A DNA stretch of 32,065 nt, taken from positions 1-32,065 of the forward strand of contig DSBM01000116.1 of NCBI GenBank assembly GCA_011049425.1, given 5' to 3'. The stretch's first letter is position 1. Every line of letters starts with the position of its first letter. Below are positions 15,207 through 23,258 of this stretch, one piece after another. The notes under the pieces are model-generated. The model saw nothing but the letters and a program-made list of their open reading frames with translations, was not told the origin of the DNA and did no database searches. The translations under genes were made by a program, and so were the position numbers. Source of the stretch: Candidatus Aminicenantes bacterium. Its GTDB lineage: Bacteria; Acidobacteriota; Aminicenantia; UBA2199.

Positions 15207-16544
15207 ATGCTGGATAATTTAAGTGGACGCCTGACCAAGGTGATGCGCTACCTCAAAGGGGAAGCCACGGTCACGGAAGACAATATGAAACAGGCGTTGC
15301 GGGAGATCCGCCTTTCCCTGCTGGAAGCGGATGTGAACTACCTGGTGGTCAAGGAGTTTGTCGCCAAACTACGTGAACGCGCCCTGGGTCAGGAAGTGCG
15401 CGAAAGTTTAACCCCATACCAGCAGGTGGTCAAGCTCGTGCAGGCGGAATTGACGCGCTTACTGGGAGAAACGCGCAAAGAGTTGGGCCGGGCACAGCGC
15501 AAACCCGGAGTCATCATGCTGGTGGGCCTTCAGGGAACGGGAAAAACCACTACGGCCGGGAAACTGGCTCTTTTCCTGAAGCGCCGGGGAGACAGCGTGC
15601 TGTTGAGTTCCCTGGATCCCAAGCGACTGGCCGCGGAGGAGCAGTTGGCGGCCGTGGCCCGCGAAGTGGATGTTCCCTGCCACCGGGCGCGAACAGACAT
15701 TTCCCTTGAGCGCCAGGTTCCCGGGTTGTTGCGGGAGGCCAGAGAAACGGGTTATGATCGCGTGATCGCCGACACGGCCGGGCGGCTGCACATTGATGAC
15801 ACGCTCATGCAGGAGTTGATCTCGTTGAAACGCGCGCTCAATCCGGAAGAGGTTTTGTTTGTCGGCGACGCCCTGACTGGTCAGGACGCGGTGGAGTCGG
15901 CACGTCGTTTCAATGAGGCGGTGGGGATTTCCGGAATCATTCTAACCAAGATGGACGCGGATGCCCGCGGCGGTGCCGCGTTGTCCATGGTCAGTGCCAC
16001 GGGTAAGCCCATCATGTTCATGGGCACGGGGGAGAAGCCCGATGATCTGCAACCCTTCCATCCCGACCGCCTGGCCGCGCAGATTCTCGGAATGGGCGAT
16101 GTGTTGTCGCTTATCGAACGGGCGGAAGAGGAACTGGACCAGCGGGAAGCCGAACAGGTGGCACGTCGCATGATGCGCAATGAGTTTACATTGGAAGATT
16201 TCGCCGCACAATTGACACAAATGACCCGGTTGGGATCTCTGCAGGACATCATGGGCATGCTGCCCCGGATGGGAGGTAAAGCCCTTGCCCTTCAAGGTGC
16301 TGAACTGGATGACAAGAATATCGTCCATATGATCGCCATTATCCGTTCCATGACACCACAGGAGCGCAGCCGACCCAAACTGATCAACGGTCGTCGCCGC
16401 TTGCGCATTGCACGCGGGGCCGGGCGTAGTGTCCAGGAAGTCAACCGCTTGTTGAAAGGCTACCAGGAGATGCGCAAAACCATGGGCAAACCCATGTTCC
16501 GCCGCATGATGAAAAGGTTTGACATTTCTCGGAAAATGGGGTAA
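15207..16544 (+). CDS. ffh: Signal recognition particle GTPase Ffh
   Basis: Protein component of SRP. It binds signal sequences of nascent inner-membrane proteins and docks with FtsY. At 445 residues it is full length. The N domain is residues 1-90. The G domain has the P-loop GLQGTGKTTT (107-116), DTAGR, the TKMD specificity motif, and the GTGEKPDDLQPF segment. The C-terminal M domain is rich in Met (MGMLPRMGG, MRKTMGKPMFRRMMKRF) for RNA and signal-peptide binding. The ribosome-binding site GGGAG and ATG at 15207 fit the usual MLDNLSGRL start. It heads a housekeeping operon with rpsP, khpA, rimM and trmD, an order common across bacteria. Confidence 0.97.
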   Translation: MLDNLSGRLTKVMRYLKGEATVTEDNMKQALREIRLSLLEADVNYLVVKEFVAKLRERALGQEVRESLTPYQQVVKLVQAELTRLLGETRKELGRAQRKPGVIMLVGLQGTGKTTTAGKLALFLKRRGDSVLLSSLDPKRLAAEEQLAAVAREVDVPCHRARTDISLERQVPGLLREARETGYDRVIADTAGRLHIDDTLMQELISLKRALNPEEVLFVGDALTGQDAVESARRFNEAVGISGIILTKMDADARGGAALSMVSATGKPIMFMGTGEKPDDLQPFHPDRLAAQILGMGDVLSLIERAEEELDQREAEQVARRMMRNEFTLEDFAAQLTQMTRLGSLQDIMGMLPRMGGKALALQGAELDDKNIVHMIAIIRSMTPQERSRPKLINGRRRLRIARGAGRSVQEVNRLLKGYQEMRKTMGKPMFRRMMKRFDISRKMG

Positions 16545-16575
16545 ATTCTCTATTTGCAATTGAGGAGAAACACCC

Positions 16576-16821
16576 ATGGTAGCCATACGACTGACCCGCG
16601 CCGGAACCAAACATCGACCCTTCTATCGAATTGTGGCGATTGACCGTGAAAAACCCAGAGAATCACGTTATATTGATTTGATCGGACATTATAACCCCAT
16701 GAGTGAACCAGCTGAAATCAAACTCGACATGGAAAAATACAACGAGTGGATCCAAAAGGGAGCGAAACCATCCCAGACAGTGCGATCGCTGTTGAAAAAA
16801 GTCCTGCGATCTGAAAATTAA
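16576..16821 (+). CDS. rpsP: 30S ribosomal protein S16
   Basis: Small-subunit protein S16, 81 residues, full length. It begins [20 protein letters not shown], the characteristic N terminus, and contains IDLIGHYNP. It is needed for assembly of the 30S body. GAGGAG lies a few bases before the ATG. It is 31 bp after ffh and 10 bp before the KH-domain gene, consistent with one transcript. Confidence 0.97.
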   Translation: MVAIRLTRAGTKHRPFYRIVAIDREKPRESRYIDLIGHYNPMSEPAEIKLDMEKYNEWIQKGAKPSQTVRSLLKKVLRSEN

Positions 16822-16831
16822 GGAGGGAAAC

Positions 16832-17074
16832 GTGAAAGAACTGGTGGAAACGGTATGCAAATCACTGGTTGACAATCCCGAAGAGGTTTCCGTGACCCAG
16901 ATTGACGGCGAACAGACAACCATTCTTGAACTTCGTGTAGCACAGAGCGATCTTGGAAAAGTAATCGGCAAGCAGGGCCGGACCGCCAGGGCGATCCGGA
17001 CGATTCTGGCCGCTGCCGGAATGAAACAGAGAAGGCGCTTTAACCTGGAAATCATCGAGCGTTACGAGCAGTAA
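16832..17074 (+). CDS. khpA: KH-domain RNA-binding protein KhpA (YlqC family)
   Basis: Single KH domain of 80 residues with the GKQGR loop ([16 protein letters not shown]), which binds single-stranded RNA. In other bacteria KhpA works with KhpB in post-transcriptional control. The start is GTG at 16832, preceded by AGGAGGG. It sits between rpsP and rimM, its usual place in many phyla. Confidence 0.94.
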   Translation: MKELVETVCKSLVDNPEEVSVTQIDGEQTTILELRVAQSDLGKVIGKQGRTARAIRTILAAAGMKQRRRFNLEIIERYEQ

Positions 17075-17080
17075 AACTCT

Positions 17081-17578
17081 TTGCGGTTTCTGGGGAGAAT
17101 TTCAAGAACCCGGGGGAACAAGGGGGAGGTCGTATTAGAGGCCTCCTCCGAATTGAGTGGGCGGGACCTCCAAGGCGGAATTCTCTTCAGGCTTCATTCT
17201 CGAGGCCGTTGCCTTAGCCTGGCGTTGGAGGGTGTGCGCAGTATCCGGGGAGAATGGGTGCTGGCTTTCGCGGGTTGTCACTCCATTTCAGAGGCATATC
17301 GCCTGGTGGGGTTTGAAATGTGGCTGGATCGGCCCGCAGACGTAAACAACGGCGAATCCAGTTCCCTTCGGGGTTTTAAGGTGGTGGATACCACGGGAAA
17401 CGACTGCGGCGTTGTTGCCGATGTCCACCAGCGTGACGTCAACCCGTTGTTGGAACTGGAATACCAGGGACGCCGTGTACTGGTGCCCTGGCACCCGGAG
17501 ATTGTTGTGCACATCGATATCATTTCACGACGGGTGGTGATTGCACCGCCCGAGGGTTTAATGGACTTGAACGCATGA
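17081..17578 (+). CDS. rimM: Ribosome maturation factor RimM
   Basis: 16S rRNA processing and 30S head-assembly factor that binds S19, 165 residues. The N-terminal RimM domain starts LRFLGRISRTRGNKGEV (family form: VGRI..HGIKGEV). The C-terminal PRC-barrel contains LRGFKVVDTTGNDCGVV and WHPEIVVHIDIISRRVVIAPPEGL in two parts. The start is probably TTG at 17081, six bases after the khpA stop; no better codon keeps the conserved N terminus, and the ribosome-binding site is weak, which suggests coupling to khpA. The stop overlaps the trmD start. Confidence 0.93.
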   Translation: MRFLGRISRTRGNKGEVVLEASSELSGRDLQGGILFRLHSRGRCLSLALEGVRSIRGEWVLAFAGCHSISEAYRLVGFEMWLDRPADVNNGESSSLRGFKVVDTTGNDCGVVADVHQRDVNPLLELEYQGRRVLVPWHPEIVVHIDIISRRVVIAPPEGLMDLNA

Positions 17579-18252
17579 TCTTTTCAGTGGTCACCATTTT
17601 CCCGCAGATGATTCGCGACCTGTTGAAATTCGGACTTCTGGGCAAAGCAATGGAACGCGAGATTATCCGCATAGACGCTTTTGATCTGAGAGAATTTACC
17701 CGCGACAAGCACCGCAAAGTGGATGACCGTCCTTTCGGCGGCGGTCCGGGTATGGTGATGAAACCGACTCCATTGTTCCGGGCTGTTGATCATATTTCCG
17801 GATTGCGTCCGGGCCGGGTGATCCTTTTTTCCGCTTACGCGCCCATTCTGACGCAGGAACGGGTAAAAGCATTATCCATGGAGTCCCACTTGATCCTGGT
17901 TTGCGGTCGCTATGAAGGCGTGGACCAGCGGTTTATTGATCAGCGCGTGGACGAAGAACTTTCCATTGGCCCTTATGTACTCATGGGAGGAGAACTGGCC
18001 GCGGCGGTTCTGGTCGAGAGCGTGGCGAGGATGATTACCGGTGTGATCGGAAACAGCGAATCCGTGGCCACGGATTCATATTACCGAGAAGGACAGGGCG
18101 CTTGGCCGCAATACACCCAACCCCGGGATTTTCGGGGCCATGTGGTTCCGGAGGTGTTGCTTTCCGGTCACCATCACGAAATCAGTGAATGGCGCAAAAA
18201 AAACTGTTTCCACCCGCCCGCCGAACGCGAAAGAAAAAAAAAGGCAGACTGA
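17575..18252 (+). CDS. trmD: tRNA (guanine-37-N1)-methyltransferase TrmD
   Basis: Uses S-adenosylmethionine to methylate G37 next to the anticodon, preventing frameshifts. The 225-residue trefoil-knot (SPOUT) enzyme has FGGGPGMVMKP, the knot region LVCGRYEGVDQRF and SIGPYVLMGGELAA. The ATG lies in ATGA overlapping the rimM stop. The C-terminal tail is Lys/Arg-rich and encoded by runs of A (18188-18241), where polymerase slippage is possible. The rplS gene (L19), the usual next gene, is absent; ftcD follows instead after 15 bp. Confidence 0.96.
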   Translation: MIFSVVTIFPQMIRDLLKFGLLGKAMEREIIRIDAFDLREFTRDKHRKVDDRPFGGGPGMVMKPTPLFRAVDHISGLRPGRVILFSAYAPILTQERVKALSMESHLILVCGRYEGVDQRFIDQRVDEELSIGPYVLMGGELAAAVLVESVARMITGVIGNSESVATDSYYREGQGAWPQYTQPRDFRGHVVPEVLLSGHHHEISEWRKKNCFHPPAERERKKKAD

Positions 18253-18267
18253 GAACAGGAGGACATC

Positions 18268-19923
18268 ATGACGCGCATTGTTGAGTGTGTGCCCAATTTT
18301 TCCGAAGGCAGGGACAAGGCGATTATTGATCGCATCACGGCTGAGATCTGTACGGTCGACGATGTGGAGTTGCTGGATGTGGATCCGGGCAAGGATACGA
18401 ACCGGACCGTGGTGACTTTTGCGGGTTCGCCGGAAAAGATCGGCGAAGCGGCATTCCGCGCCATCCGCAAGGCGGCCGAATTGATTGACATGTCCAGGCA
18501 CAGCGGCGCGCACGCGCGCCTGGGAGCCACGGACGTATGTCCATTCGTACCGGTAGCCGGGGTTACCATGGAGGATTGTGTACAGATATCCCGCCAGGTC
18601 GGTAAACGTGTGGCCGAAGAGTTAAAGATTCCCGTGTACCTGTATGCCGAAGCGGCGACCCGCCCGGAGCGACGGCGCCTGCCCGATATCCGGCGCGGCG
18701 AATATGAAGCCCTGCCGGAAAAACTGAAGCAGAAAAATTTCCAGCCCGATTTCGGCGCGGCCGAATTCAATCCCCGTTCCGGGGCCACGGTAATTGGTGC
18801 CCGCGACTTTCTGATTGCCTACAACGTTAATCTCAATACGCGTAGCGTGAAACTGGCCAATAAAATCGCCAAGCGAGTGCGGGAAAAGGGCTACAAGGCA
18901 AAAAACCCGCAAACCGGGAAAAGGGAAACCGTGCCCGGAACGCTCAAAGGCGTGCAGGGAATCGGCTGGTATATCGATGAGTACAACATGGCCCAGGTTT
19001 CCGTCAATATTCTCAATTTTCATGAGGCCCCTTTGTACCGGGTATTTGAGGAGTGCGACCGCTTCGGGCGTGAGTTCGGCGTGCGCGTGACGGGCAGCGA
19101 ATTGGTGGGGTTGATTCCATTGCAAGCCATGGTGGAAAGCGGACGCCACTTCCTTTCTCGACAAGGGGTCTCTACCGGGGTTTCCGAAAATGAACTGGTG
19201 CGCGTGGCTGTACAAAGCCTGGGCCTGGATGAACTCGCCCCTTTTGATGTAGAAAAGCGCATCATTGAATACCGTTTTCAGCGCAAGGGGCGGTTGGCGT
19301 CAATGGACACTTATGCGTTTACCGAGGAGTTGGCGTCTGATTCCCCGGCTCCCGGGGGCGGCAGCGTGTCCGCTCTCATGGGGTCACTTTCCGCGGGGTT
19401 GAGTACCATGGTGGCCAACTTGACCAGCGGCAAACGCAAGTTTAAAGAGGTGAAAGAAGAGATGATCGTTTTGGCGGAGAAAGGTCAGGAACTGGTCGCC
19501 TTTTTTAATGATGCCATTGATCGTGATACCGAGGCCTTTAACCGCATTATGGATGCCCTGTCTATGCCCAAAGGATCGGATGAAGAGGCTGCTCTCAGGC
19601 AGCAGGCCCTGGATGAAGCCACCCGCGGGGCCGTATGTGTACCACTCGGTGTGTTGGAGAAGGCCGTAGATGCCGCCGGTTTGGCGGTTGAGGCCGCGGC
19701 GAAAGGCAACCCGAATTCATTGTCCGATGCCGGAGTGGCCGGGCTGGCCGCCGCAACCTGCGCCCGCGGGGCCTGGTACAACGTGCGCATCAACCTTGAG
19801 GGATTCGAGGACCGTGAATTTGCCGCGGAAACGGTAAAACAAGCCGACCAGTGGATGGCCCGGGTGGACAAGACGGCTGCCCGTATTCGTGAAATCATGG
19901 ATGAAGCTTTTAAACAGAGTTGA
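18268..19923 (+). CDS. ftcD: Bifunctional glutamate formimidoyltransferase / formimidoyltetrahydrofolate cyclodeaminase
   Basis: Fusion of 551 residues. It transfers the formimino group from N-formiminoglutamate (histidine breakdown) to tetrahydrofolate and then releases ammonia to form 5,10-methenyl-THF. Residues 1-330 form the transferase: MTRIVECVPNFSEGRDKAII start, SRHSGAHARLGATDVCPFVP, and GIGWYIDEYNMAQVSVN. Residues 350-551 are the cyclodeaminase: FTEELASDSPAPGGGSVSAL. The fusion is the same arrangement as in animals and some bacteria. GGAGG precedes the ATG. There are no hut genes in the window. It follows trmD closely and may be read from the ffh promoter. The stop codon lies inside an 8-bp tandem repeat. 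Confidence 0.94.
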   Translation: MTRIVECVPNFSEGRDKAIIDRITAEICTVDDVELLDVDPGKDTNRTVVTFAGSPEKIGEAAFRAIRKAAELIDMSRHSGAHARLGATDVCPFVPVAGVTMEDCVQISRQVGKRVAEELKIPVYLYAEAATRPERRRLPDIRRGEYEALPEKLKQKNFQPDFGAAEFNPRSGATVIGARDFLIAYNVNLNTRSVKLANKIAKRVREKGYKAKNPQTGKRETVPGTLKGVQGIGWYIDEYNMAQVSVNILNFHEAPLYRVFEECDRFGREFGVRVTGSELVGLIPLQAMVESGRHFLSRQGVSTGVSENELVRVAVQSLGLDELAPFDVEKRIIEYRFQRKGRLASMDTYAFTEELASDSPAPGGGSVSALMGSLSAGLSTMVANLTSGKRKFKEVKEEMIVLAEKGQELVAFFNDAIDRDTEAFNRIMDALSMPKGSDEEAALRQQALDEATRGAVCVPLGVLEKAVDAAGLAVEAAAKGNPNSLSDAGVAGLAAATCARGAWYNVRINLEGFEDREFAAETVKQADQWMARVDKTAARIREIMDEAFKQS

Positions 19924-19974
19924 AAAGTTGGGAAGTTGGAGAGTTGGAAAGTTGGAGAGGAAAGAAGTTGAAAA
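19919..19974. repeat. Octamer tandem repeat GTTGGARA overlapping the ftcD stop
   Basis: Units at 19919, 19927, 19935, 19943 and 19951, each 8 bp (GTTGAAAA, GTTGGGAA, GTTGGAGA, GTTGGAAA, GTTGGAGA), then GGAAAGAA and GTTGAAAA. The first unit contains the ftcD stop codon. Shorter versions occur near 28763 and 573. Confidence 0.7.
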
Positions 19975-20013
19975 AAGGTGGCAGGGAGACAGGTGACAGG
20001 AAAACAGCGGTAG

Positions 20014-20033
20014 GGGCGGTTCGTGAACCGCCC
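20014..20033. repeat. Perfect palindrome GGGCGGTTC-GT-GAACCGCCC
   Basis: Nine-bp stem with a 2-nt loop in the convergent ftcD/J-domain gap. Palindromes of this GGGGCGGTTCG...AACCGCCC kind are scattered in many bacterial genomes. It could also act as a bidirectional terminator, though no T-run follows. Confidence 0.6.
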
Positions 20034-20056
20034 GTACGCCCGTTGCCTCTTGCCCC

Positions 20057-20260
20057 TGGCCAAGTGCCCTTTTTGGTCCTTGCAGAAAGTAGAAGGTAGA
20101 AAAAAAACGTGAGAGGCTTTTTTCATTCGTTCTTCCTTATTCGTTATTCAGAGCCTGGTTTTTCTCTATCACAGAACCCGGAAGTTCCCTCATCACCAGG
20201 GCGCTTTGCGCCTCATCACAACCACTCGTGAGTTCTCATCACAAGAACGAGTTGAAGAGA
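20057..20260. repeat. Intergenic module B, copy 2, with CATCAC array
   Basis: Same order as copy 1: GGCCAAGTGCCCTTTTTGGTCC, AGTAGAAGGTAGAA, TTATTCGTT, then heads at 20167 (TATCAC), 20191, 20214 and 20237 (spacings 24, 23, 23). Palindromes between heads: GAAC-CCGGAA-GTTC, GGCGC-TTT-GCGCC, ACTC-GT-GAGT. The stems match copy 1 even where loop bases differ. Confidence 0.8.
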
Positions 20261-20286
20261 AGATTACAGGTAGCAGGAGACAATAA

Positions 20287-21714
20287 CTACTTCTTTTTTC
20301 CGAAAAGTGATCGTTTGCCTTTGGCGCCACCGTTCAGATCTTCCAGGCGCTTGCGCGCGATTTTGTGATCCGGGTTGATGGAAAGGGCTTTGCGGAAGAA
20401 TCCCTCTGCCCGGTTGACCAGTTGCTCTTCCTGGAAAAGCAGACCCAGGCCGGCAATCGCGTCGGCGTTCCAGGGGTCGAGTTCCACGGCGCGTTTCAGG
20501 TTGCGTTCCGCCGACCTTCTCAATGAGCTGATGTGAACCTGGGCCATTCCCAGCAACATGAAGTAGGCTGATTTGTCGTTATCCAGTTTCACCGCTTCAT
20601 CCATCAGGGTGGCGGCTTCCCAGAAGCGATGTCGCGAGTAGAGGGTTTTGGCCTTTTGGTAGAGCATGCGAGCCCGCTCCCTCAGGTTGCTCTGGGTTCG
20701 GCCTTGCGATTCATCCTCTTCCGTTTCTCCGGTATCGTATGCCCGTCGCCGCTGGGGGTCATTCAAAATGTCAAAGGCCTTATTGACGGCGGAAAAAACA
20801 AAGTTGGCCTTTTCGCGGATTCCCGGATCCGGGGCGTTTCCGAGGCGGTCCGGATGCAATTGCTTGGCCAGTCGGAAATAAGCACTTTTTATTTCATCCT
20901 CATTCGCGGTGTCTTTCAAACCAAGTATATCGTAATGACTGGCGTTTCCGCTGTTGATCCGATTAAAGAGAGCCAGCATGTTCTCGATGTTGTGATCGAT
21001 TTCCTTGTCCGCGTGACTGACTTCACTGAACCCGAGACCATTGATCAGGTAGAGATGGACCAAATGGGTCCAGGTTATGTCCTCCGTACATTTCAGGTGC
21101 AAGTGGAATGTACCGCAGGCGATGCCGGTCAATTTTGGCAATTGCTCATAGAGGGTGCGGGTTTCGGAACCCAAAGAAGCCAGCAATTCCGGGTCCAGGG
21201 AAAATCGACTGGCCGTCTGGTCGTAATAGCGGTTGCGAAAATAGGCGAGATTGGCCATGCGTGACATGCCCATGGCAATGATACGGGGAATGGGAATGCC
21301 CAGCCGGGAATCTTCGGGAATCTCCGGTAGTTCAGGAGAAAATTCCCATGTCCCTGAGTTAAGTGAAAGCGCGCCGACCGCGATTGCAGCTGCCTGGTGA
21401 GCCAGTGCGAGTGCCAGGGTTTGGGAATCCAGGATTCGCGCATGAATCAGCACTTGTCCCAGTCGATCCTTGCGACCCTCCATCATTTTGTGCAGGCTCC
21501 AGAACTGGGTCTGATTGATCTTTCCCAGTTTGTAAAGGATTTCACCCAGTCTTTCCTGGATCACCGTAGTGCGGGCGAACTCAAGGCGGCCCCGGCGGAA
21601 ATAAAGGGCTTTGGTGAAATGAGCGTCCTGGATCTGCACCACGCCGTCCAGACGTTCAACGTGAATGCGGCGGTACAATTCGGCCACAGGTTTCTCAATA
21701 ACTCGATTGGGCAT
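20287..21714 (-). CDS. PATAN (DUF4388)-J-domain-TPR protein
   Basis: Protein of 475 residues with three parts. Residues 1-155 match the PATAN/DUF4388 domain (LDGVVQIQ ... ALYFRRGRLEFARTT ... LGEILYKLGKI), found in signalling and gliding-type proteins. Residues 259-328 are a J-domain with HPD at 287-289 (QLHPDRLG), the motif that stimulates Hsp70 ATPase. Residues 343-465 contain TPR-like helices (WEAATLMDEAVKLDNDKS, ALSINPDH), and the tail is Lys-rich. No Gly/Phe or zinc region, so it is not DnaJ itself. It probably recruits DnaK to a specific partner. The ATG at 21714 is preferred over a TTG one codon upstream; GGGATGG is nearby. A weak minus-strand promoter (TTGACA, 21802-21797) lies upstream. 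Confidence 0.85.
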   Translation of the reverse strand: MPNRVIEKPVAELYRRIHVERLDGVVQIQDAHFTKALYFRRGRLEFARTTVIQERLGEILYKLGKINQTQFWSLHKMMEGRKDRLGQVLIHARILDSQTLALALAHQAAAIAVGALSLNSGTWEFSPELPEIPEDSRLGIPIPRIIAMGMSRMANLAYFRNRYYDQTASRFSLDPELLASLGSETRTLYEQLPKLTGIACGTFHLHLKCTEDITWTHLVHLYLINGLGFSEVSHADKEIDHNIENMLALFNRINSGNASHYDILGLKDTANEDEIKSAYFRLAKQLHPDRLGNAPDPGIREKANFVFSAVNKAFDILNDPQRRRAYDTGETEEDESQGRTQSNLRERARMLYQKAKTLYSRHRFWEAATLMDEAVKLDNDKSAYFMLLGMAQVHISSLRRSAERNLKRAVELDPWNADAIAGLGLLFQEEQLVNRAEGFFRKALSINPDHKIARKRLEDLNGGAKGKRSLFGKKK

Positions 21715-21834
21715 CAATTTCCATCCCTTCTCTTCCCGGCAGTCATGCCGGTCATTACCAACTGTTGCTTAGAGAAATACCCTAAATTTAAGCGGTTGTC
21801 AACAACGCGGATCTAAAGCAAAAAAAGCCTTATC

Positions 21835-21863
21835 TTGACAAAACAAAGGTTTTGTTTTATCTA
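21835..21863 (+). promoter_or_regulatory. Promoter with embedded palindrome before the OmpA operon
   Basis: TTGACA at 21835-21840; TATCTA at 21858-21863 gives 17-bp spacing, while TAAAAT at 21862-21867 is a better box at 21 bp. AAAACAAA-GGT-TTTGTTTT (21840-21858) is a perfect 8-bp inverted repeat filling the spacer, as expected for a repressor operator. Confidence 0.5.
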
Positions 21864-21883
21864 AAATACCGTGAGTTTGGAAC

Positions 21884-22000
21884 AAAACAGCGGGAAAGCA
21901 ACCGCCCTGCGGCCCGCGCGGTCGCCATGGCGACTGGGGAGAGCGAAACGTGGCGCCGAAGGCTCCGGGACGGCGCAAATGTCCCGGCTTTGCATGCACA
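21884..22000 (+). ncRNA. Structured GC-rich leader, possible cis-regulatory RNA
   Basis: The 140-nt leader of the OmpA-family gene is much richer in G+C than the promoter before it. Stems visible: ACCGC...GCGGT around 21902-21922, the palindrome GTCGCCATGGCGAC, and CCGGGAC-GGCGCAAAT-GTCCCGG. The loop GGCGC could pair with the upstream GCGCC for a pseudoknot. I cannot place it in a known riboswitch class. The ribosome-binding site CAGGAG follows. Confidence 0.4.
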
Positions 22001-22010
22001 GGAGACTGCC

Positions 22011-23258
22011 ATGAAAAAGACAATCCTGATTTGGGCCGTTCTGTTTTTGGGAGCGACTTTGACCGCCCAGAGTGATGCCGTGCAGAAACCCAGGAAACTC
22101 AATATCCGCACAGCCTATACCTATCAAGATGAATCACTGTTGGTATCGCTGGCCGATCTGTATGGTTCGTTTGTGATCAGCCCCGGTATCGATGATTCGA
22201 TCCGCATCGTGGGAGCCGAACAATTGGATTTTGATCGCAGCATTTTTACTCGTGGGGACCTCGTGTTTATCAATGAGGGAGCAAGTGCGGGGATTCGTGA
22301 AGGCGACCGCTTCCAGGTGGTTTCACGGGGAGGGAAAATCCCAGATCCGTTTTCAGTGGGCAGTCTGGGGACCTATTATCGTTTTCGTGGAGAGGCCGTG
22401 GTTACTTGTGTTTATCCGGATCGCGCCGTGGTCGAACTGGTCAACGCCCCGTCTCCAGCTGAAATCGGCCATTTCCTGTTGTCGTTTGAAAAGCAGGAGC
22501 CGGTTTACCGGCGTCAATTGAAGTACCTGGATTCCCGGCTCCCCGACGCGGGTGTCCGGGGACGTGTGGTTTACCTGGATATCGAGCAGGATGTGCCCCG
22601 GGAAATTGCATCCAGCGGCGACATGGTGGCCGTGAACCTGGGGCGGGACGTGGCTCGCAGGGGAGACCTGGTGCTTTTTTACAAGTACGTGAAGCCGGAT
22701 CTGCCTCCCGTCATTGTGGGAACCGGGATTGTGGTATATCCCCAGAACACCAATTCCACGGTCAAAATTCTGGATGGCGGTTATCCTGTGGAATTGGGCC
22801 ATCACGTTGCACTCCTGCCGGAGAGTGAAGTTGAAGCCGCTCCCATTTCAACCGAAGAGATCCCCATCCTGGACAAGTTGAAACAGGAAGAACGGCCGCA
22901 AAAAACATCTGAAGTATCCGAGTTTTCCGTGGACCTGCTATTCGATCTGGACAGCGCGGAATTATCCGAGGCGGCGACGGCTGATCTGGATAAAGCCGCA
23001 CGGTTTCTGGAAGGCAAATCAGAGTATATGGTGGTGCTCAAGGGATACACTTGCAGCATCGGCAACGAGGAGTACAACCTGAAATTGTCGCAGCAACGTG
23101 TGGAAGCGGTCAAGGAATATATGAAGAACCGTATGAACATCGGCGATGAATTTTTTGATACAAATTTTTACGGTGAGAGCGAAGCCACATTTGACAACAG
23201 TGTTGAGGCCCAGCGCCGCCTGAACCGGCGGGTTTCCCTGAAAATCATGGCCAGATGA
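22011..23258 (+). CDS. OmpA-family peptidoglycan-associated envelope protein
   Basis: Protein of 415 residues, start at 22011 supported by CAGGAG and by the signal peptide MKKTILIWAVLFLGATLTAQ; upstream ATG 21852 would bury it. Residues 305-415 are an OmpA C-terminal domain: FSVDLLFDLDSAELSEAA, YNLKLSQQRVEAVKEY, AQRRLNRRVSL. The Asp normally present in the GHTD segment reads Cys (GYTCSIG), while the paired Arg (QQR) is kept; Cys variants are known in some phyla. Residues 20-300 have no OM barrel pattern but repeated GD-x-V motifs like small beta domains (GDLVFINEGASAGIREGDRF), also seen in proteins with LysM-adjacent domains. It probably tethers the cell wall to the outer membrane. The next gene overlaps its stop. 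Confidence 0.82.
   Translation: MKKTILIWAVLFLGATLTAQSDAVQKPRKLNIRTAYTYQDESLLVSLADLYGSFVISPGIDDSIRIVGAEQLDFDRSIFTRGDLVFINEGASAGIREGDRFQVVSRGGKIPDPFSVGSLGTYYRFRGEAVVTCVYPDRAVVELVNAPSPAEIGHFLLSFEKQEPVYRRQLKYLDSRLPDAGVRGRVVYLDIEQDVPREIASSGDMVAVNLGRDVARRGDLVLFYKYVKPDLPPVIVGTGIVVYPQNTNSTVKILDGGYPVELGHHVALLPESEVEAAPISTEEIPILDKLKQEERPQKTSEVSEFSVDLLFDLDSAELSEAATADLDKAARFLEGKSEYMVVLKGYTCSIGNEEYNLKLSQQRVEAVKEYMKNRMNIGDEFFDTNFYGESEATFDNSVEAQRRLNRRVSLKIMAR

Noticed and set aside
14401-15222. 273-residue plus-strand open frame in another frame of the MATE gene
   Set aside because: Lies within the MATE coding region, lacks hydrophobic segments or a ribosome-binding site, and runs past the MATE stop only by chance.
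21884-22000. Glycine riboswitch
   Set aside because: GGAGAG and CGCCGAAGG are present, but the conserved CTCTCAGG...AAAAGGAC half is absent.
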